NCBI RefSeq assembly: GCF_004421005.1
Contig: NZ_CP038026.1
Coordinates: 4,898,001 to 4,962,000 of the forward strand
From: Pseudoduganella plicata
GTDB lineage: Bacteria; Pseudomonadota; Gammaproteobacteria; Burkholderiales; Burkholderiaceae_D
Direction: 5' to 3'
DNA length: 64,000 nucleotides
In this document: piece after piece, positions 44,196 to 53,554 of the stretch
How the letters are laid out: each line of letters begins with the position of its first letter
Position numbering within the stretch: position 1 is the stretch's first letter
Notes under the pieces: model-generated
The model's input: the letters and a program-made list of their open reading frames with translations, nothing else
Databases searched by the model: none
What the model was told of the DNA's origin: nothing
Translations under genes and position numbers: made by a program

Positions 44196-46193
44196 ATGAA
44201 ACCTACGCTTCCCCACACCCAGATGGCCAACGCAATCCGCGCGCTGGCGATGGACGCTGTCCAGAAGGCCAACTCCGGCCACCCCGGCATGCCGATGGGC
44301 ATGGCCGAGATCGCCGTCGCCCTCTGGAGCGGCCATCACCGCCACAACCCGGCCAATCCAAAGTGGGTGAACCGCGACCGTTTCCTGCTGTCCAACGGCC
44401 ACGGCTCGATGCTGCACTACGCGCTGCTGCACCTGTCGGGCTACGACGTGTCGATGGACGACATCCGCAACTTCCGCCAGCTGCACTCGAAAACCCCGGG
44501 CCACCCGGAGGTGGACATCACGCCAGGCGTGGAAACCACGACCGGCCCGCTGGGCCAGGGCCTGGCCAACGCCGTCGGCATGGCGCTGGCGGAATACCTG
44601 CTGGCGTCCGAGTTCAACAAGCCGGGCCATGCCGTTATCGACCACTACACCTACGCGTTCGTCGGCGACGGCTGCCTGATGGAAGGCATCTCGCACGAAG
44701 TGTGCTCGCTGGCCGGCACGCTGGGCCTGAAGAAACTGATCGCCCTGTACGACGACAACGGGATCTCGATCGACGGCAAGGTGGAAGGCTGGTTCACGGA
44801 CGACACGCCGAAGCGCTTCGAATCGTACGGCTGGAACGTGATCCCGGCGGTGGACGGCCATGATGTCGCTGCCGTACAGGCCGCCATCGAAGCCGCCAAG
44901 AAATCCGACAAGCCAACCCTGGTCTGCTGCAAGACCATCATCGGCAAGGGCTCGCCGAACCTGCAGGGCGGCGACAAGGTGCACGGCGCCGCGCTGGGCG
45001 ACAAGGAAATCGCCGCCGTGCGCGAGTACATCAGCTGGGGCCACGAACCGTTCCTGGTGCCGGACGACGTGTCCACCGCCTGGGCCTTCAAGGAGCAAGG
45101 TGCCGCCCTGGAAACCGAGTGGAACAGCAAGTTCGACGCGTATGCCGCCGCCTTCCCGCAAGAAGCTGCCGAGCTAAAGCGCCGCATGAACGGCGAACTG
45201 CCGGGCAACTTCGACGCCACGCTGAAGGCCGCCATCGCCGCCTGCGTCGAGAAGAAGGAAACGATCGCCACCCGCAAGGCATCGCAGAACGCGATCCAGG
45301 CGCTGTCGGCCATCCTGCCGGAATTCCTGGGCGGCTCGGCCGACCTGACCAGCTCGAACCTGACGAACTGGAAAGAGTCGGTCGCGGTCCGTTCGGGCAA
45401 GCCGGGCAACCACATCAACTACGGCGTGCGCGAATTCGGCATGAGCGCCATCATGAACGGCGTCGCGCTGCACGGCGGCTACATCCCGTTCGGTGCCACG
45501 TTCCTGACGTTCTCCGACTACTCGCGTAACGCGCTGCGTATGGCCGCGCTGATGAAACAGCGTTCGATCTTCGTGTTCACGCACGATTCGATCGGCCTGG
45601 GCGAAGACGGCCCGACCCACCAGTCGGTCGAGCACGTCTCTTCGCTGCGCCTGATCCCGAACCTGGACAACTGGCGTCCGGCCGACACCGTCGAATCAAT
45701 GGTGGCATGGGGCGAAGCGATCAAGCGCAAGAACGGTCCATCGACCCTGATCTTCTCGCGCCAGAACCTGCCGTTCCAGGAACGCACGGAACAGGCCATC
45801 GCCGACATCGCCAAGGGCGGTTACATCCTGGCCGACGCGGCGGACGCGAAGGCCGTCATCATCGCCACCGGTTCCGAAGTGGAACTGGCGATGAGCGCCG
45901 CTGCCGCGCTGAAAAATGAAGGCGTCGCCGTGCGCGTCGTGTCGATGCCGTCGGCGGACGTGTTCGACCGCCAGGACGCCGCTTACAAGGCAAGCGTGCT
46001 GGGCAAGGGCCTGCCGCGTGTGGCCGTGGAAGCCGGCGTGTCCGATTTCTGGTACAAGTATGTTGGTCTGGAAGGCGCCGTCGTCGGCATCGATACGTTC
46101 GGTGAATCCGCTCCGGCAGGGGTGCTGTTCAAGCACTTCGGCTTCACGGTGGACAACGTGGTGGCCAAGGTGAAATCTGTCATTGCTGCATAA
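44196..46193 (+). CDS. tkt: Transketolase
   Basis: A 665-residue thiamine-diphosphate enzyme that moves two-carbon units in the pentose phosphate pathway. The N-terminal domain has GHPGMPMGMAEIAVALW and the cofactor motif GDGCLMEGISHEV. The central domain has REFGMSAIMNGVALHGGYIP and FTHDSIGLGEDGPTHQSVEH. The C-terminal domain has EAGVSDFWYKYVG and TFGESAPAG. gap follows after 78 bp on the same strand, so the two central-metabolism genes probably share a transcript, as in other Burkholderiales. Confidence 0.97.
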   Translation: MKPTLPHTQMANAIRALAMDAVQKANSGHPGMPMGMAEIAVALWSGHHRHNPANPKWVNRDRFLLSNGHGSMLHYALLHLSGYDVSMDDIRNFRQLHSKTPGHPEVDITPGVETTTGPLGQGLANAVGMALAEYLLASEFNKPGHAVIDHYTYAFVGDGCLMEGISHEVCSLAGTLGLKKLIALYDDNGISIDGKVEGWFTDDTPKRFESYGWNVIPAVDGHDVAAVQAAIEAAKKSDKPTLVCCKTIIGKGSPNLQGGDKVHGAALGDKEIAAVREYISWGHEPFLVPDDVSTAWAFKEQGAALETEWNSKFDAYAAAFPQEAAELKRRMNGELPGNFDATLKAAIAACVEKKETIATRKASQNAIQALSAILPEFLGGSADLTSSNLTNWKESVAVRSGKPGNHINYGVREFGMSAIMNGVALHGGYIPFGATFLTFSDYSRNALRMAALMKQRSIFVFTHDSIGLGEDGPTHQSVEHVSSLRLIPNLDNWRPADTVESMVAWGEAIKRKNGPSTLIFSRQNLPFQERTEQAIADIAKGGYILADAADAKAVIIATGSEVELAMSAAAALKNEGVAVRVVSMPSADVFDRQDAAYKASVLGKGLPRVAVEAGVSDFWYKYVGLEGAVVGIDTFGESAPAGVLFKHFGFTVDNVVAKVKSVIAA

Positions 46194-46271
46194 GAAATGA
46201 ATGCCCGGGGCGGGCACAGGTCCGCTCCGAGGTCGGCTGAAAAAAGATTCTTAATCAAAGGAGCACATAGT

Positions 46272-47282
46272 ATGACGATCAAGGTAGCAATCAACGGTTA
46301 TGGCCGTATCGGCCGCAATGTCCTGCGCGCTTTCTACGAAGGCGGCAAGAAGCAGGATATCCAGATCGTGGCCATCAACGATCTGGGCAACGCGCAATCG
46401 AATGCGCACCTGACCCGCTACGACACGGCTCACGGCAAGTTCCCTGGCACCGTCGAAGTCGAAGGCGACAACATGATCGTCAACGGCGACAAGATCCGTG
46501 TGTTCGCGCAGCGCAACCCTGCCGAAATCCCATGGGGCGAGCTGGGCGTCGACGTCGTGCTGGAGTGCACCGGCTTCTTCACGACGAAGGAAAAGGCCTC
46601 GGCCCACCTGAAGGGCGGCGCCAAGAAAGTCATCATCTCCGCGCCAGGCGGCAAGGATGTCGACGCCACGATCGTCTACGGCGTCAACCATGACGTGCTG
46701 AAGTCGACCGACACCGTCATCTCGAACGCATCGTGCACCACCAACTGCCTGGCCCCGCTGGTCAAGCCGCTGAACGACGCCATCGGCGTGGAAACCGGCC
46801 TGATGACGACTGTACACTCGTACACCAACGACCAGGTGCTGACCGATGTGATGCACGAAGACCTGCGCCGTGCCCGCTCCGCCACCCAGTCGATGATCCC
46901 GACCAAGACCGGCGCCGCTGCCGCTGTCGGCCTGGTGCTGCCGGAACTGAACGGCAAGCTGGACGGCTTCGCCATCCGCGTGCCGACGATCAACGTGTCG
47001 CTGGTCGACCTGTCGTTCATCGCCAAGCGCGACACGACCGTCGATGAGGTGAACCAGCTGATGAAGCAGGCTGCCGAAGGCGCGCTGAAAGGCATCCTGA
47101 CGTACCAGACCGAACCGCTGGTCTCCGTCGACTTCAACCACAACCCGGCCTCGTCGAACTTCGATTCGACCCTGACGAAAGTGTCCGGCCGCCTGGTGAA
47201 AGTCTCGTCGTGGTACGACAACGAGTGGGGCTTCAGCAACCGCATGCTGGACACCACCGTGGCGCTGATGAACGCGAAGTAA
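46272..47282 (+). CDS. gap: Glyceraldehyde-3-phosphate dehydrogenase, type I
   Basis: A 336-residue glycolytic enzyme. The NAD-binding fold starts KVAINGYGRIGRNVLRAFYE. The active-site cysteine is in SNASCTTNCLAPL (about residue 154) and the catalytic histidine is in VHSYTNDQ. The C-terminal WYDNEWGFSNRM is typical. Asn-Asp near residue 34 (AINDL) fits NAD preference. An AAGGAG site precedes the ATG. A UUCG-loop terminator lies 20 bp after the stop. Confidence 0.97.
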   Translation: MTIKVAINGYGRIGRNVLRAFYEGGKKQDIQIVAINDLGNAQSNAHLTRYDTAHGKFPGTVEVEGDNMIVNGDKIRVFAQRNPAEIPWGELGVDVVLECTGFFTTKEKASAHLKGGAKKVIISAPGGKDVDATIVYGVNHDVLKSTDTVISNASCTTNCLAPLVKPLNDAIGVETGLMTTVHSYTNDQVLTDVMHEDLRRARSATQSMIPTKTGAAAAVGLVLPELNGKLDGFAIRVPTINVSLVDLSFIAKRDTTVDEVNQLMKQAAEGALKGILTYQTEPLVSVDFNHNPASSNFDSTLTKVSGRLVKVSSWYDNEWGFSNRMLDTTVALMNAK

Positions 47283-47302
47283 TCGCGGCATCGCAGCAAA
47301 GC

Positions 47303-47328
47303 AAAGGCGCCTTCGGGCGCCTTTTTTT
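47303..47328 (+). terminator. Terminator after gap
   Basis: GGCGCC-TTCG-GGCGCC followed by seven T residues, 20 bp after the gap stop. Confidence 0.9.
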
Positions 47329-47356
47329 GTTACCCGCATGTCCCGCGTCCCGGAAA

Positions 47357-47413
47357 AAAAACCGGTGACAGGCTCCTATTTCCGCTGGAAATAGGAGCCT
47401 GTCACCGGTTTTT
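47357..47413. repeat. Palindromic repeat, ACCGGTGACAGGC family (long copy)
   Basis: A perfect 27-bp inverted repeat (AAAAACCGGTGACAGGCTCC with ATTTCC at the inner end) around GCT. It lies between the gap terminator and the end of the TonB receptor gene. Related copies are at 6.7 and 63.1 kb. Confidence 0.85.
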
Positions 47414-47433
47414 ATGCCAACGCCCGAACACAG

Positions 47434-47468
47434 CAAAAAAGCCCCGCAGGCGCGAGCCGGCGGGGCTT
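47434..47468 (-). terminator. Terminator after the first of two adjacent TonB receptors
   Basis: On the minus strand, AAGCCCCGC and GCGGGGCTT form a 9-bp stem with a 12-base loop and end in TTTTTT, 36 bp past the receptor stop. Confidence 0.8.
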
Positions 47469-47503
47469 GTCATGCTGCTACAGCTTGGAAGCTGAAGCTG
47501 GGC

Positions 47504-50212
47504 TTAGAAGCTGTACGACGCGCGCGCGTAGAAGGTACGGCCCGTCACGTCGGTGAAACGTGGATCGAAGCCGGCCTGGAACGTCGTTTCCTGGTACGAC
47601 AGCGGCGGGGTGCGGTCGAACAGGTTGCGCACGCCAAACGTCAGGGCAACGCCCTTCGGCTGCGTGTACGACAGGTAGCCGTCGAACGTGGTGTACGACG
47701 CCACGCGGTGGTTTTCCTCGTAGCTGTTTTCCGCGTCCTGGTAGCCCGACTTGTACTTCGCGGTCAGGCCGGCACCGAACTCTTTCGAGCTCCAGCGCAC
47801 GTTGGCGGTGTTCTGCCAGCGGAACACGGGGCCCACGCCGGAGAAGACGCCGACGTTCTTGTGCCAGTCGCCGTCTTCCACGTTCTGGTACTTGTACTCG
47901 TGCACCCACGTGCTGTTCAGCGCGAAGTTGAACGTGCCGTAGCCGGTCGTGCGCAGGCGGTATTGTGCGCCCAGGTCGATACCGTTGGTCTTGATGCTGC
48001 CCAGGTTCTGCGTGCGCAGGTCGACGTAGCCGCAGGTTGCCGGGTTAGGGCACTGCGAACCGTCCACGGACAGGTTGCCTGCCGTGTTGCGGTTGAACAG
48101 GTCGGCATACTTGACCGGATCGGCAAACGCGTCGTCCTCGGCCAGGTTGGCGATCTGGTGATCCAGCTCGATTGCCCACAGGTCGGCCGTCAGCGTCAGG
48201 TTCTTGACGCCTTCGAAGACGATGCCCAGCGTGGCGTTCTTGGATTCTTCCGGATCCAGGCTGGAGTTACCGCCCAACAGCTTCTGGAACTGCACGCGGC
48301 AGTTCGTGGCCGACGCCTTGCCTGGAATCGGCACGCCGCCAGGGCAGTTGATCGGATCGCTTTGCGTCGACGTGTTGGTGTACGTGTTGGCTGCGTTGAT
48401 TTCATACAGCGACGGCGCACGGAAGCCCGTCGAGTACGAACCGCGCACCATCACGGCCGGGCTTGGCTGCCAGCGGAAGCTGACCTTCGGATTGGTCGAG
48501 TTGCCGAAGTCGCTGTACTTGTCGTAACGCACGGCGGCCGTCACGTCCAGCGACTTGACGATTGGCACGTTCAGCTCGGCATAGGCCGCGTACACGGTGC
48601 GCGAACCTTCGTTGTGCGTGTTCGGGTCGATACCGGTGCTGGCAACGACCTTCTCCGCGTATTCCGTATTGGCCGTCGAGATGAATTCCTCGCGGCTGGC
48701 CTGGCCGCCGATGGCCAGCGCGACATTCTTGCCGGCGCCCAGCCAGTCGCCGAATTCGCGGCTGGCGTTCAGGTCGAACGTCTTGGTCGTGCCCTTGGCG
48801 TTCTGGATGTTGCCGTCCAGGCCAGCTGCCATCAGCAGGGCCATGCCGGCGGCGCTCTGTTCGCCGAACGGGTTGATGACGCCGTTCAGCACGCCTTGCG
48901 TGATCATGTCGCCGTCGCTGTAACCCCGCAGGTTGACGGTGACCTGGTTCTCGCCCCACGACAGGCCCGTGCGGTAGTCCCAGCCGGCGACGTTGCCCGA
49001 CAGTTCGGCCACGAAGCGCTGCTGGCGGTTGATGTTCTCGTCAGCACGCACGCCGTTCGGCAGGTCGCGCCACATGACGTTGATGTAGCCTGGCTGCGCG
49101 CCTGGCGGCAGGTCGCCGGCGCCGAAGGTCGGGTCCAGCGGAATGTTCGGCGTGAAGTTGCCGTTGCCAGGGTAGTAAGGATTTGCGGCACCGTTCGGCA
49201 GGCGTGGATTCATGACCAGGCCGCCGTATGGCACGGGCGCGATCTGGCTTTCCACCTTGCTGCGGCTGTGCAGGTATTCCAGGCTCAGTTCATGGTTGTT
49301 CGGCAGCTTCAGCGTGCCCTTGAACAGGCCCGTGGCGCGTTCGGAGCGGGGCACGTAGTCGACGAAGCTCGACGTCGTCATCTTGCAGCTGGTGCCATCC
49401 GGCACCAGGTTCGGTGCGCTGCTGCAATTTGGCGCGGCCGGATTGCCGGCGTCGCCTTCCTGGTAGTAGTTGGCCGGGAACGTGCTGGCCGACTGGCCGC
49501 CGGGGAAGCGGCGGTTGAAGTCGCGTTCCGTGCCGCCGATGGCGCGCTGCTTCTGGAAGTCGCCCATGGCATAGAAGTTGAAGCCGTCCTTGTCGACGTC
49601 GCCGTAGCCGTAGCCGATGCTGCTGTTCAGGGCGGTGCCGCCCTTGTGCTCGGGCGAATCGCCGCCGACGCTGACGATGCCGCCGGCGAAGTCGCGCTTT
49701 GTGATGAAGTTGATGACGCCGCCCACGGCGTCGGAGCCGTACAGCGCGGAAGCGCCGTCACGCAGCACTTCGACGCGCTCGATGGCCGCGAACGGGATCA
49801 TGTTCAGGTCGGGCGCGGAGCTGTCGAACGCATTGTTCGCCAGGCGGCGGCCGTTCAGCAGCACCAGCGTCTTGTTGGCGCCCAGGCCGCGCATGTTGGC
49901 GAACGATGCGCCGCCCGTGGAGAGCCCGACAACCTGGCTCGTGCCCTGCGTGGCCTGCATCGAAGCCACGGTCGACAACACCTGCTCGACGGTGCTGATG
50001 CCTTCGGCCTTCAGGTCCGACATTTTCATCACGGTGACGGGCACCGCGGTTTCCGCATCGATCCGCTTGATCGCGGAACCGGTGATTTCGACACGCGCCA
50101 TCGGCGCGTTGGCCTCTTGTGCAAAGGCAGGGGCCGCAAGCAGCGAGGCGCCGATAGCGCCAGCCGAGCAGATCAACCTGACGGAATACGCCAGGGTTGT
50201 TTCTTTCATCAT
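47504..50212 (-). CDS. TonB-dependent outer-membrane receptor (902 residues)
   Basis: A 902-residue receptor. The signal peptide contains YSVRLICSAGAIGASLLA and ends AFAQEA. The plug domain (about 40-170) has VEITGSAIKRIDAETAVPVT, NMRGLGANKTLVLLNGRRL, FAAIERVEVLRDGASALYGS and AVGGVINFITKRDF. The barrel ends FYARASYSF with the usual C-terminal phenylalanine for outer-membrane insertion. No STN domain. The substrate is not known. The signal peptide resembles that of the neighbouring receptor, and the last 200 residues resemble the receptor at the right edge. The first or second of two consecutive ATGs is the start. Confidence 0.94.
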   Translation of the reverse strand: MMKETTLAYSVRLICSAGAIGASLLAAPAFAQEANAPMARVEITGSAIKRIDAETAVPVTVMKMSDLKAEGISTVEQVLSTVASMQATQGTSQVVGLSTGGASFANMRGLGANKTLVLLNGRRLANNAFDSSAPDLNMIPFAAIERVEVLRDGASALYGSDAVGGVINFITKRDFAGGIVSVGGDSPEHKGGTALNSSIGYGYGDVDKDGFNFYAMGDFQKQRAIGGTERDFNRRFPGGQSASTFPANYYQEGDAGNPAAPNCSSAPNLVPDGTSCKMTTSSFVDYVPRSERATGLFKGTLKLPNNHELSLEYLHSRSKVESQIAPVPYGGLVMNPRLPNGAANPYYPGNGNFTPNIPLDPTFGAGDLPPGAQPGYINVMWRDLPNGVRADENINRQQRFVAELSGNVAGWDYRTGLSWGENQVTVNLRGYSDGDMITQGVLNGVINPFGEQSAAGMALLMAAGLDGNIQNAKGTTKTFDLNASREFGDWLGAGKNVALAIGGQASREEFISTANTEYAEKVVASTGIDPNTHNEGSRTVYAAYAELNVPIVKSLDVTAAVRYDKYSDFGNSTNPKVSFRWQPSPAVMVRGSYSTGFRAPSLYEINAANTYTNTSTQSDPINCPGGVPIPGKASATNCRVQFQKLLGGNSSLDPEESKNATLGIVFEGVKNLTLTADLWAIELDHQIANLAEDDAFADPVKYADLFNRNTAGNLSVDGSQCPNPATCGYVDLRTQNLGSIKTNGIDLGAQYRLRTTGYGTFNFALNSTWVHEYKYQNVEDGDWHKNVGVFSGVGPVFRWQNTANVRWSSKEFGAGLTAKYKSGYQDAENSYEENHRVASYTTFDGYLSYTQPKGVALTFGVRNLFDRTPPLSYQETTFQAGFDPRFTDVTGRTFYARASYSF

Positions 50213-50407
50213 GTTTGCTCCAGTGTTGTCGTCACAAGGGCGTTCTGTGCGAGGCAGGGAACCTCATGCAGAGAACGACCCAGCATCAGACAACGGAACT
50301 TGCCTTGTCGTCAATCGTATGAATCTTTCATATTGTTACTTGTCGGTTACATACAACAATTTAGCAATGAAATGACAATTTCTGTAGCAACAACCGAAGA
50401 AAATAAG

Positions 50408-50439
50408 AAAAAAGCCTGCCGGGCGAGCCCGGCAGGCTT
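50408..50439 (-). terminator. Terminator after the second TonB receptor
   Basis: On the minus strand, AAGCCTGCCGGG and CCCGGCAGGCTT form a perfect 12-bp stem with a four-base loop, followed by a T-run. Confidence 0.85.
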
Positions 50440-50465
50440 GTCGTGCTGCAACGTGGCAGCTTGAA

Positions 50466-53387
50466 TTACAACGTTGCGCGCAGGCCCAGATAGTAGCGCC
50501 GGCCGATCGGATCGTAGGCGCCGGCCTCCGTCTCGGCTCCCGTCGTGTTGCCCGGCAGCCCCGTGACGATCGGTGGCGCTTTCGTGTTGAACGCGTTGTC
50601 CAGACCGAGGTAGAACTCCCACTTCTTGCGGAATTCGTACGTGACCTGGAAGTCCTGGTACGTGCGCGAACCCACGCCCACCGAATTGCGCGGCAGGTCG
50701 AACTGCGCCAGGAACTGGTCGTCCAGGTATGCCTTGCCGATGTGCGTGGTGGTGCCGGAGATGCCCAGCGGGCCCCATTTGTAAGCGAGGTTGATGGAGG
50801 CCTTGTTTTTCGGGCTTTGCTGGATTTCGCCAGCCCAGTAATCGCGCTCCGCGCCCGGCGTCGGCGTGTCGTAGCCTTCACGCAGCCACGTCCATGCCAG
50901 GCGGGCGTTCAGGCGGCCAGGGCCGACAGCGCCGACCCACGACGCCGTCAGGTCGACGCCTTCGGTCGCGGTGCTGCCGGTGTTGTTGACCAGCGAGTCG
51001 ATATACTCCAGCGAGCCGGCGTTGTTCGCGCCCATCTGCTCCGGCCGGCGGGTGATGACGTTGCACAGCGTGCCGTCGCCACCGTAGCAGTTTTCCAGCG
51101 CATATTGACGCGGCATGAAGACCAGCGTGTCGGCGATCTTGATGTCGAAGTAGTCGGCAGTGAACGTGAAGTTCTTCAGCGGGGCGATCGAGCGGGGCGT
51201 CCAGACGACGCCGACGGTCGTCGACCGGCCTTTCTCTTCGCGCAGGTTCGGGTTGCCGCGGTCGTAGCCGCTGATGCCCTGCTGGTCGGCCTGCGTCAGC
51301 GTGAATGCGCCGTTGGCCATGATGTTGGCCATCACGCCCGGTGCCGCGCGGCAGGCGTCGCCGCGCGCGCCGCCGCCGGTGGCCGTGATGCCTTCGCACG
51401 GGTCGACGATGTCGGCCGGGAAGGTTTGCTGCGCCGGCTGGTACAGCTCATTGATGTTCGGCGCGCGGGTCGACAGCGCACGCGTCGCACGAATGCGCAC
51501 ATCGGCGATCGGCGACCATTCGCCGCCCACGTTCCAGCTGCTCGTGTAGCCGACCGTCGAATACTTGCCGCGACGGGCGGCGGCGCTGAAGTTCAGCTCC
51601 TTGACGAAGGGCTTGTCCTTCAGGACCGGCACGCGCACCTCGGCAAACAGTTCCTTGACATTGAACTTGCCGAACGTTGGCGGCAACGCATTGCCGGCAT
51701 TCAACCCGGACTGCGTCAGCGCATCGGCTTCGCTGGACGATTCCTCGCCGCGCCATTCGAAGCCGGCCGCGACGCCTATTGCGCCGGCTGGCAGGTCGAA
51801 TACCTCGCCGTTGATGGAGCCACCCGCCAGCTTCTGCGTGACAGCTGTGTTCAGGCTGCTTGGGGCGTTGACGTATCTCAGCGCTTCCGGCGAGATGGTG
51901 CCGAAGCCGAACACATTGATCGGCACGCAACCTTGGGCGCGCGCCGTGGCATCGGCGCAGATGATCTCGTTGCGGTTGTTATTGTTGTTGACGTCGTTGA
52001 CGTCCTGATAGGCTTCCAGTGCGTTGCGGAAGTTCAGCACGTTGACCTGGCCGTTGCCGCTTTGCGATTCCTTTGTCTGGCCATAGGCCACGTACGTTTC
52101 GTAGTTCCACTCACGCAGCAGGTTGAACGTGCCTTTCACGCCGGTTGCCAGGCGGAACGTATCGCGGTTGGCCTTGCTGCCGCGCGTGCCGACCTCGGAC
52201 ATGCGGCGCGTGAAGTAGTAGTCGCGCAGCCCGTCCCCGTCCGTGTCCTCGATATTGTTGTACAGGCGGTCCGGCACGTAAGGATTGCGGCGCAGCACTC
52301 CGCCCACCAGCATCTCGGCAGGCACCTGGCCGCCGTTGGCTTCGTAGATCTCTTCCGAACCGAGGCCGAACGGCTCCAGTTTCGTCGTCACGCGGGTGGA
52401 GGCGTAGTTACCCTCGAAGAATACGGAGTGCTTGTCGTTCAGGGCCAGCGTGCCCGTCGTGGCCAGCAGGTACCGGTCGGTCGGCACGGCGATCGACCGG
52501 AAGTCCGAGCGGTTGAACCCCGTCGGCGTGGCGCCGTTGGTGCCGTTGGTGTTCCACGGGATGATGTTGCCGTTGCGGTCATAGGTAAAGCTGCTGCCGT
52601 CGGCCTGGAAGAAGCGGCCCTGCGGCGCAAAGCTGGAATAGAACGGCTTCGTGACCCTGAACAGGTCGGTTTCGTCGAAGGCGGAAGTCTGGTCGATGGC
52701 CGAGGCGGCACGGTCCTTCGAGTACACGGCGCCCTGCTTGGAGTAGCCGAAGTGCACCATGATGTTGTTGGTGGCATCGGCGTTGGAGGTGCCCCAGGTG
52801 GCGGTGAATTTCTTTTTCGTGTCGTCGTGCTTCGTGCTCTGGCCGCCCTGCACGTCGAGGACCAGGCCCGTGAAGTTGCGCTTGGTGATGATGTTGACGA
52901 CACCGGCCACGGCGTCCGAGCCGTAAGTTGCCGAGGCGCCGCCCGTCAGCAGCTCGACCCGTTCGATGAAGTCGGTCGGGATGACGTTCAGGTCGACGGC
53001 CGTCTCGCCCGGGATGCCGGCGACAAAGCGGCGGCCGTTCAGCAGCACCAGCGTGCGGTTGGTGCCGAGATTGCGCAGGTCGACCGTGGAGACCCCGGCG
53101 CTGGAAGTGGAGAAGTTCGAATTGGTCCGGCTGACGCTGGGCGTGCCCAGCGTCGGGTTCTTCATCAGCAGTTCCTGCAGGTTCGTTGCACCGGACGCGG
53201 CGATATCGGCCGACGTCAGCACCTGCAGTGGCGACGGCGATTCCGCCCCCGGCGACGCGATGCGCGAACCCGTCACCTGCACCGTCTGCATCGGCGCTTC
53301 CGTCGTCTGGGCCGTCGCCCCCAGGCTCAACACGGCACCGCCCACGCAGATCAGTCGCACCGAGTGCGAAATAATTTTCTCTCTCAT
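50466..53387 (-). CDS. TonB-dependent outer-membrane receptor (973 residues)
   Basis: A 973-residue receptor. The signal peptide starts MREKIISHSVRLICVGGAVL. The plug domain has VQVTGSRIASPGAESPSPLQ, LRNLGTNRTLVLLNGRRFV, PTDFIERVELLTGGASATYG and DAVAGVVNIITKRNF. The barrel is long and has asparagine-rich loops (DVNDVNNNNNRNE), and ends YYLGLRATL. No STN domain. An AAGGGAGC site lies upstream of the ATG. It is followed by the other large receptor on the same strand, separated by a terminator and 250 bp, so the two are probably expressed separately. The substrate is unknown. Confidence 0.94.
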   Translation of the reverse strand: MREKIISHSVRLICVGGAVLSLGATAQTTEAPMQTVQVTGSRIASPGAESPSPLQVLTSADIAASGATNLQELLMKNPTLGTPSVSRTNSNFSTSSAGVSTVDLRNLGTNRTLVLLNGRRFVAGIPGETAVDLNVIPTDFIERVELLTGGASATYGSDAVAGVVNIITKRNFTGLVLDVQGGQSTKHDDTKKKFTATWGTSNADATNNIMVHFGYSKQGAVYSKDRAASAIDQTSAFDETDLFRVTKPFYSSFAPQGRFFQADGSSFTYDRNGNIIPWNTNGTNGATPTGFNRSDFRSIAVPTDRYLLATTGTLALNDKHSVFFEGNYASTRVTTKLEPFGLGSEEIYEANGGQVPAEMLVGGVLRRNPYVPDRLYNNIEDTDGDGLRDYYFTRRMSEVGTRGSKANRDTFRLATGVKGTFNLLREWNYETYVAYGQTKESQSGNGQVNVLNFRNALEAYQDVNDVNNNNNRNEIICADATARAQGCVPINVFGFGTISPEALRYVNAPSSLNTAVTQKLAGGSINGEVFDLPAGAIGVAAGFEWRGEESSSEADALTQSGLNAGNALPPTFGKFNVKELFAEVRVPVLKDKPFVKELNFSAAARRGKYSTVGYTSSWNVGGEWSPIADVRIRATRALSTRAPNINELYQPAQQTFPADIVDPCEGITATGGGARGDACRAAPGVMANIMANGAFTLTQADQQGISGYDRGNPNLREEKGRSTTVGVVWTPRSIAPLKNFTFTADYFDIKIADTLVFMPRQYALENCYGGDGTLCNVITRRPEQMGANNAGSLEYIDSLVNNTGSTATEGVDLTASWVGAVGPGRLNARLAWTWLREGYDTPTPGAERDYWAGEIQQSPKNKASINLAYKWGPLGISGTTTHIGKAYLDDQFLAQFDLPRNSVGVGSRTYQDFQVTYEFRKKWEFYLGLDNAFNTKAPPIVTGLPGNTTGAETEAGAYDPIGRRYYLGLRATL

Positions 53388-53554
53388 GTAATGCTCCCTT
53401 GGTGATTTAAAGCCGGGCGATCTGGTCGCCAAACAATGAATCTTAGTTAAGGGTGTTGAAAGAGCAAATCGGATTCGTCACTGATTTGGCGCGCTGTGCT
53501 TTTTTTGCAACGCTATCATGCCGCTAGTAAAGATCGGACGGTAGCTGTGCGCGC

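Noticed and set aside
47414..53405. Two long plus-strand open frames (1016 and 887 codons) opposite the TonB receptors
   Set aside because: Both are antisense frames of receptor genes with clear plug and barrel motifs; they lack signal peptides, domains or ribosome-binding sites.
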